A stretch of DNA of 64,000 nucleotides, taken from Charina bottae. Lineage: Eukaryota; Chordata; Lepidosauria; Squamata; Charinaidae. The DNA lies in the NCBI GenBank assembly GCA_023362775.1, contig JALMGJ010000004.1, positions 35,642,929 to 35,706,928 on the forward strand, read 5' to 3'. Positions 58,259 through 64,000 of this stretch are shown here, one piece after another. A program made the position numbers and the translations under genes. Under the pieces are notes generated by a model, which saw only the letters and a program-made list of their open reading frames with translations, searched no databases and had not been told where the DNA came from. Position 1 is the first letter of the stretch; each line of letters opens with the position of its first letter.

Positions 58259-58266
58259 TCCTAGCT

Positions 58267-58364
58267 CACTGTTTTTCAAACTTGGCAATTTTAAGCATGC
58301 TGGCTGGGGAATTCTGGAAGCTGAAGTCCACATATCTTAAAGTTGCCAAGTTTGAAAAACACTG
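58267..58364. mobile_element. hAT-type palindromic MITE, complete
   Basis: Termini CACTGTTTTTCAAACTTGGC and the inverse GCCAAGTTTGAAAAACACTG surround the TGGCTGGGGAATTCTGGAAG core. TCCTAGCT (58259-58266) and TCCTAACT (58365-58372) form an 8-bp TSD with one mismatch. Confidence 0.85.
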
Positions 58365-58372
58365 TCCTAACT

Positions 58373-60904
58373 CCTCCATTCAGCGTGACCACAAGTGAGG
58401 GATGCTGGGAGTACATCAATATGACTTCAGTTTTCTCACTGTAGTTACTCAAATGCATTTAAGATTTCCTCACAACATATGGAAAATGGTACCAAATGCT
58501 CAGCATTTCATTGATTTGAAGAGCCCAATAGTCTTTTCCCATAATGGTGTCAATAATATTTTATTTTTTGTCAGCTAAAAAAGACCACTACCTCTTTTCC
58601 TATTTGTTTGATGGAGCTTGTCCAGTTTTCTCCCAATTAAATGGGGTCCATCAGAGAGAGATCTCCTCATTCCGAACATGCACTTGGGACATTCAGCAGC
58701 CAACCTGTATCTCTTGAAATTTCTTATGGCTCTTCTCTGGCTTGACAAATTCTGGGATATTAAGTACCTCCAAAGAGATTGTAGGGCTCTATGGCTGGGT
58801 CAGCGACCTTTCACCTTTAAAACTTAGGTTGCCATGGCAGCTAAAATCAGCCTCATTAACTGGATAAACTAGTGACAAATATAAGCTGTTGTCCTGCAGC
58901 TAATTAATCTTCTGAATTGTCCACAACCCACTTTATATCTACATATATAGGATACCAAGCAGGCAGTGCTTTCTTAAAGCAGGAGTTGATTGCCACGTCC
59001 TACACGATAGGCAGTTTGGCTCTGATTTTATTTTTTAAAATAAAAGTAAACACTGATTTGCCTTGCTCAGACTTCTGGTAAGGAATGTCCTTCTGCAAGT
59101 CTCTCAGCATGGTAATTACACAGAAGGAATGGGGGGGAGGTGTATGCATTTTTGTGTAGTGTTTGTTTTGTTTCAAAGGATAAATAATAATGAGATGAAT
59201 CCTCTTTTTGTCTGAAGAATTTCATTTCCTTGCTGGGAAGAGCAAAATGAAAGATTTATGGATGCTTGTTTCTCATAGGGAAGAAGGAAAGTGATCTGTT
59301 TCCAGGAGTTATATTTTCAGGCACTTTACTGAGGCACCCCAACCCCCCTCAGTTCCTGACTGTAAAATAAGAAAACTATTACCCAGCTGGGGTAACAATA
59401 GGCTCCCACAGTGCTTTTCTGCTCAGACCGCAGCTGCCAGTGAAAGTGGAAACTACAACAGCAGGATAACATTCTTTTCTTACAGCCTGTTTCTATGGAC
59501 AAGGAGCCCTCCCACTGACTTGGTGTATTTTCTATGCAAAACTGCAGAAGAAGTGACATTTTAAAAGTTTTGACCTTTGTTTTGTGTGTGTGTGTTTTTT
59601 AAAAAGGGGGTTCTCGGGGTTGTTGTTGTTGTTGTTGTTTTCATGCACCAACCTATACATTTTGAAACCTGAGAGTGTTTTTTAGGAATGGCAATAGCCA
59701 TTATAGTAATAATCAAATGTTTCAAAATTTGAAAATTTTATACTGAGTCAACATAAACTTCACCTTTATCAAGAAAACAGTCGCAATGTTGAATGTGGCA
59801 CCACGTTTGAGTTTGTGGCAGAAAAACAGAGATTATCAGAGGACTTTGGAAAAAAGTATTGCTTCTATTATTTATCTTCAAGGCAATCATGGTTCAAAGC
59901 AAAATTTTGAAGTTTGTCATTTAAAAATGCTTTTTAAGAAATGCAAGTAAAATGATTAGCTACTTAGGATACGAATCAACCCTCAATATTATTCCCAGTT
60001 GTTCTCCCCATGCATGAGAATGTCCACATTTCTGCCGACAGAGCACAGACTGGATGCTCCAGTTTACATACAGTTACACATTCTACCTGTTCAAAGCATT
60101 TTGCATATTTAATCATAGAATATTTTGCAATATTCTTTTATAGAATTTAAGCTCCAAATATTGGATTTTTTTTAATGGCATACCTATCAGTAACACTTGC
60201 TAGAAATGCGCAGACAAACACTTCTATTGTGTTATTTGTTCCTACTCTGGGGAAAGCAGTAGTCCGTATGACAGAAAAACCAGTTTTATATGAAAAATAA
60301 AGCCGAGAGAATGGATAGTCAGGTATGGCAGTACGTCCTTCCTTTCCATAGACTTGTCATCTTTTAACAGACAGCTAGGCTATAGATTTAAAAAAGCCGG
60401 CAGCTGAAGCATGATGAGAAGTGATAGAGCAGGATATGCAGGAACCGGGTGAAGTGTAGTTTGCATAATCGTATCACATCAGGGCTACGCTGGCTGCAGC
60501 ATAACCTTGATATCGATCTATGCCATTGTCTTGGTCTCATAACCTAATGCCAATCAGAATCGTACTGCCAGTAGCTCTTGTCATCACTGAAGGTGACATA
60601 GCTCCATTGAGCCAAGCTGTATTTGCGAGCCACACATGGGCTCCTGCGGCCAGCCTCCCAGAGAAGCCGCCCATCGGTCACCCCAAGACTGCCCTCACAG
60701 TCAACTGTATCAATGTGAATCTGTCACAGGCAGCAGAATTTAGAAGGAGAGTTGAGGCAGAAATTGATGTCTGAGCATTTAGTAAGACTTTCGACATGGT
60801 GACTGAAGGGGGAGGGAGCACTTAGGGCAATTCCACCCAGCAGCCAAGCTGCTTGTTTCTCGTGTGGTTCCTGGCTGTTCCCAAAGCCAACTTTAAAAAT
60901 GCCG
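58373..60904. other. No gene recognised; possible conserved blocks
   Basis: Contains (GTT)n at 59620-59639. 60400-60780 is complex and unlike any repeat here, with an 84-codon frame (60520-60774) of unknown nature. No splice evidence. Confidence 0.35.
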
Positions 60905-61240
60905 GTCTTTTTTTTTTAAATAAAAAGCTAAGAAGGAAACAAAAAGACCAGAACACATCCCCTCCAGAGCCAACACCCAGATAAGCAGGGATTAACACCA
61001 GACAAACAAACAAGCAGAAAACAATACCCCAATCAAGGAACTACCAAGGAGAAAACCACATCCCCACCAACACTGGCAGGAAAAGCTACTGTATATAAAC
61101 AGGGGGCAAACCCCACGCTCACTCGCACTGATGATGTTACCCAGTCGGGTAATGAAACGTCTGCAAGTAAACAACCAAGCCCAGAGAGCACCAAGGACTC
61201 CGCAGTTCAATCCTGAGCTACACGTATTCTCTTCTATTGA
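60905..61240 (+). mobile_element. Retroelement 3' region, possibly Penelope-like
   Basis: Shares CGTCTGCAAG, GAGAGCACCAAGGACTCC and the following TGAGCTAC...TATTCTCTT string with the fold-back insertion at 37758-37910. In translation the segment from 61149 reads MKRLQVNNQAQRAPRTPQFN, a string I associate with a common squamate repeat. The family class is not certain. Confidence 0.55.
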
Positions 61241-61912
61241 AAAAATGCCAGTCTGTTTGGCGGTGGAGCTGGGTAGGTGCTCAGTCTGGATTGGTCATTC
61301 CCCTGGTTCTTATCCTCCCCATCCATGCCAGGAAGGCAAGCCTTGTGGCTCTTCCTTTTATGGTGTGGGCCACTCTACCAATGTCCACCTTTTTCTTTCA
61401 GAGTTTGTTCCCTTCTCACTAGTCTTTGTTTTTCTCTTTTCCTTTCCCAATGTTTGCCTCCCCACTCCCTTTCCAAGTGTTATCCTTTGACACTAACACA
61501 TCCCCTTTCTTTTGTTCTTTCCACTGTTGATATGATGCTGCAATACTCAAAGCAATGGCCATAGGATGTTCCTTCATTCCTATATTCCACTGTAGGCCTT
61601 AGAAACTTTTTAGCAAGGAAGAACGATAGTTCAGCTTCACAGAAGCAAAGCAGCGTCCACCGAAACTTTGTAACTTTGGTGCAATATGCCTATGGTGCAA
61701 CTTAAAGATTTAGCAGAAAAAATAAGAAGAGGGAAGCTTTGCAGGTGAGAAAATAAGATGAGCATGCTTCATCCAGCCTGGACTGTGATCAATCTGAAAG
61801 GTGCCCACGGAAAGTTGTAAGAGTTGAATGAAGTAATAAGCCTAGGAAAGTTCATTGATTTCATCAGCCATTATTGGATCGACTGCAGGATTTCTTTTCT
61901 TTTTTCTTTTAG
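61241..61912. other. No gene recognised
   Basis: Pyrimidine-rich from 61380 to 61530. The overlapping frames at 61131-61564 partly read through the retroelement and are not supported as genes. Confidence 0.4.
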
Positions 61913-62149
61913 AAAAAGCAGCTACCAACCAGCAGAGGACACAGGAGCTTAGCAGCTCAGGATAAAATGGCTATACAGGGCAGTGACTGGCCACTGAAGG
62001 GGAGGGGACATGCCAAGCACGGTAGCCAGTTGGATCTGGGGCTGACACTGGATTGGAAGGAAACCCTGAAGATCATCCAGTTGGAAGTGCTTAAAACCGC
62101 TTACGATGGAAAACAGATCAGTCCTACATGTTCTACTTTAGACAGCTAA
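61913..62149 (+). CDS. Candidate 3' exon, open from a strong splice acceptor
   Basis: A 23-bp pyrimidine-dominated tract ending TTTTCTTTTAG at 61912 looks like a good 3' splice site. The next base starts a frame that stays open for 78 codons to a TAG/TAA-type stop at 62147-62149, including an internal ATG at 61967 (MAIQGSDWPLKGRGHAKHGS). The sequence is not a repeat recognised here and shows no known domain; the C-terminal part (DWKETLKIIQLEVLKTAYDG) looks helical. A frame this long arises by chance in a few percent of cases, so the splice signal is what makes it worth listing. No upstream exon was identified. Confidence 0.2.
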   Translation, partial: KKQLPTSRGHRSLAAQDKMAIQGSDWPLKGRGHAKHGSQLDLGLTLDWKETLKIIQLEVLKTAYDGKQISPTCSTLDS

Positions 62150-64000
62150 GTGTTTAGGAGCAGCCCCCGAATCTCTGTAACCGGCACCAGAAAAGAATCA
62201 GTTAAAATGGGATGCCTTTAGTTTAATCGGTTTTTGGACCAGCTGTTTTTCATGCCATCTGCTTTTCAGCCACACGAGGTTCTCCCGTGCAGAGTATCTA
62301 GCAAACGTTTTACCCTCAGCTCCACTGCTATGGTGCTTGGCAATCTTCATCGCTGGAAGGAAGGAAGGTTCAATAACCTCCCTCAGCAAGAGCGTTTTTG
62401 CCCTTGCCTGCTGCAGGGGACAGAAGCAGTCTCTCCTGTTCTTCTATAAGGCATGGCGAGCCAACCTAATAACACCTTTCTTAGCCTACTTTCATGACAT
62501 TTCAGAGAAGAATAGTCTCCTCCTCTTGGTTGGGAAGTCACTAGATCTCTCTCAAAGAATCACTACATTTGTTGCAGTTGCCATTGCTATTAGACACCCA
62601 ACTGTTTGCCAGCTCTGGTAACGTCAATACTTTTCTGTGTACTTTTGGTCTATAACTCTCAGTAATCAATAACACATTTCTTTCTTCTTCTTCTTCTTTT
62701 GTTTTTGTTTTTCTGGCATGTTTGTTTTGGTCAAATCAAATCAAATCAAATCAAATCAAATCAAATCACACAATTTGGTTAACATTCTGCACTATCACAT
62801 GCATTCAATCCACAACCACTTTGGGGACTTTACTTCCCTGATTGATCTTATCAATCTTCCCTGATTGATCTATCTTATCAAAACAGGGATTTGACATCAC
62901 TTTTCCAAACCATGATTGGGCATTACCGATTACCTTGGCTCATAAAAGTGTCTTTCACTATCAAAGCCATTCGCATTTGTTTCTGAATCTGTATGTACCC
63001 ATTACATTAGTAATTCATAGTTCTCAAAACTCCCGAATTCCTCATTCCATCTTTAAGGTTGCTTTTGCTGACTTTTGTAAACATGGGGCACATCAAGTGC
63101 ACTGATGTAGAGATAGATGACAGGAATAGAGCCATAGGTGCTCAAACAATGGCAACCTTCATTGTCCTTCCTGGCAGGAACTGCTGAGAGCTCTAGTTTA
63201 AAAACACCTGGATGGCCACAACTTGTTTAGAATGAAAGTGTGCAGGCATTTATTTTCAGGGAGGAAAACGTTCCAAATACCGGTTACCAGATTTAGGGAT
63301 AAGGGAATTACACATTTCATCATTCAAAGGCACATCTTCTTACATATGCCCAACTCTTACATGAATTGCCTCACTCTCCAAAATATTGAGTAGTGTTGCT
63401 GGGAAGACGGCTTTGTTCCGATGACATATGGAGACCATCAGCTTCAGCTATTTTCAAATCACAAATTTTGCAGTGCTAAAGGCTGTAGGTTTCTGGTTCG
63501 TTGTGGCAGAATGTATACTTCAAATGCTGTTTCCTAGAATTTGGCTGTGCTGGCCAAGAAGTCTTGTATCTGTAGTTCAACCAGTATGAAAACTGGGAAC
63601 ACCTGAGTTGTACTATGTGGCAGTGTTACAATGGGTACATTCTGAATCAATGATATTTGCACAAATAGAGTCATAACTAAGAGGCACAGACTCTGTGACA
63701 GAGTTATCTAATTAAGAACAAAAAACTTACAAATGATCAGGAGAAAAAATAGCATCTCAATTATCGGAGTGTAATATATTTGATTTGCATTTTGTTGTCA
63801 GCAGCCTTAAGCCCTTTTTTTTCAGCAGCAAGGGCAAATGTAATATATAGATAAATAACACATGCATACATGCTATCTAAGCAAGCCACAAATGGGCTGT
63901 AGGAAACAAATGGGAAACAAATTCTTACTGATTGCTGAGTAAAAAAAATATGCAGAAATCTTAAGAAAGAAACATAAAAGAGTATAAAATAAATAAAACT
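62150..64000. other. No gene recognised; one pentamer satellite
   Basis: Unique-looking apart from (TCAAA)n at 62731-62768, a GATTGATC-containing duplication at 62836-62876, and a weak MITE-like remnant at about 63535-63595. Confidence 0.45.
62731..62768. repeat. (TCAAA)n microsatellite
   Basis: Seven or more consecutive TCAAA units. Confidence 0.95.

Noticed and set aside
61131..61490. 119-codon forward frame as a gene
   Set aside because: Its first third is the retroelement end shared with 37758-37910, and the remainder is pyrimidine-rich chance coding.
1..64000. Endogenous retrovirus or LTR element
   Set aside because: No paired LTRs, primer-binding site, or gag/pol/env-like frames were seen.

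Overview
The window looks like nuclear DNA of a squamate reptile (lizard or snake). It holds no recognisable host protein-coding gene, and what can be identified is almost entirely interspersed repeats. The lineage call rests on the repeat mix, read by eye: tRNA-derived Sauria-type SINEs with Bov-B-like 3' tails, Bov-B (RTE) LINE remnants, CR1 and L2-like LINE 3' ends, an R4-type LINE with a restriction-like endonuclease tail, short L1-like elements, and many hAT-type DNA transposons with 8-bp target-site duplications (TSDs).

Layout. 1-2165 is CpG-rich and could be a promoter-proximal island; an AT-rich block at 541-705 inside it may be a conserved element. 2166-15361 is mostly unique AT-rich DNA with scattered SINEs and MITEs, including a Sauria SINE with a perfect 15-bp TSD (10380-10712). 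15362-20235 holds two antisense CR1 LINE 3' segments; the first is split by a 2,367-bp hAT transposon (16155-18521) with a perfect 8-bp TSD and a transposase frame broken only by two in-frame stops. 20236-30184 is mostly unique DNA with SINEs and MITEs.

30185-36290 is a nested cascade. An old Bov-B LINE is split by an L1-like element (15-bp TSD). That element is split by a second L1-like element (23-bp TSD), which contains an L2/CR1-like 3' fragment. Further along, the same Bov-B is split again by a short 5'-truncated Bov-B. 52261-57452 is a second cascade: an inverted-repeat MITE split by an L1-like element (14-bp TSD), which contains an R4 LINE remnant, which contains a GC-rich 1.67-kb insert with short terminal inverted repeats, internal hairpin-forming tandem repeats of about 230 bp, and a 110-bp direct repeat at its two edges.

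The three L1-like insertions all join a 5' leader and a short ORF1-like piece to a pyrimidine-rich 3' region with no visible ORF2. That suggests a non-autonomous half-L1 family, and it is the best candidate here for something undescribed. Other points of interest are two small TSD-flanked fold-back insertions (37758-37910, 44335-44464) and a possible exon behind a strong splice acceptor (61913-62149). All family names come from pattern recognition without a database search.
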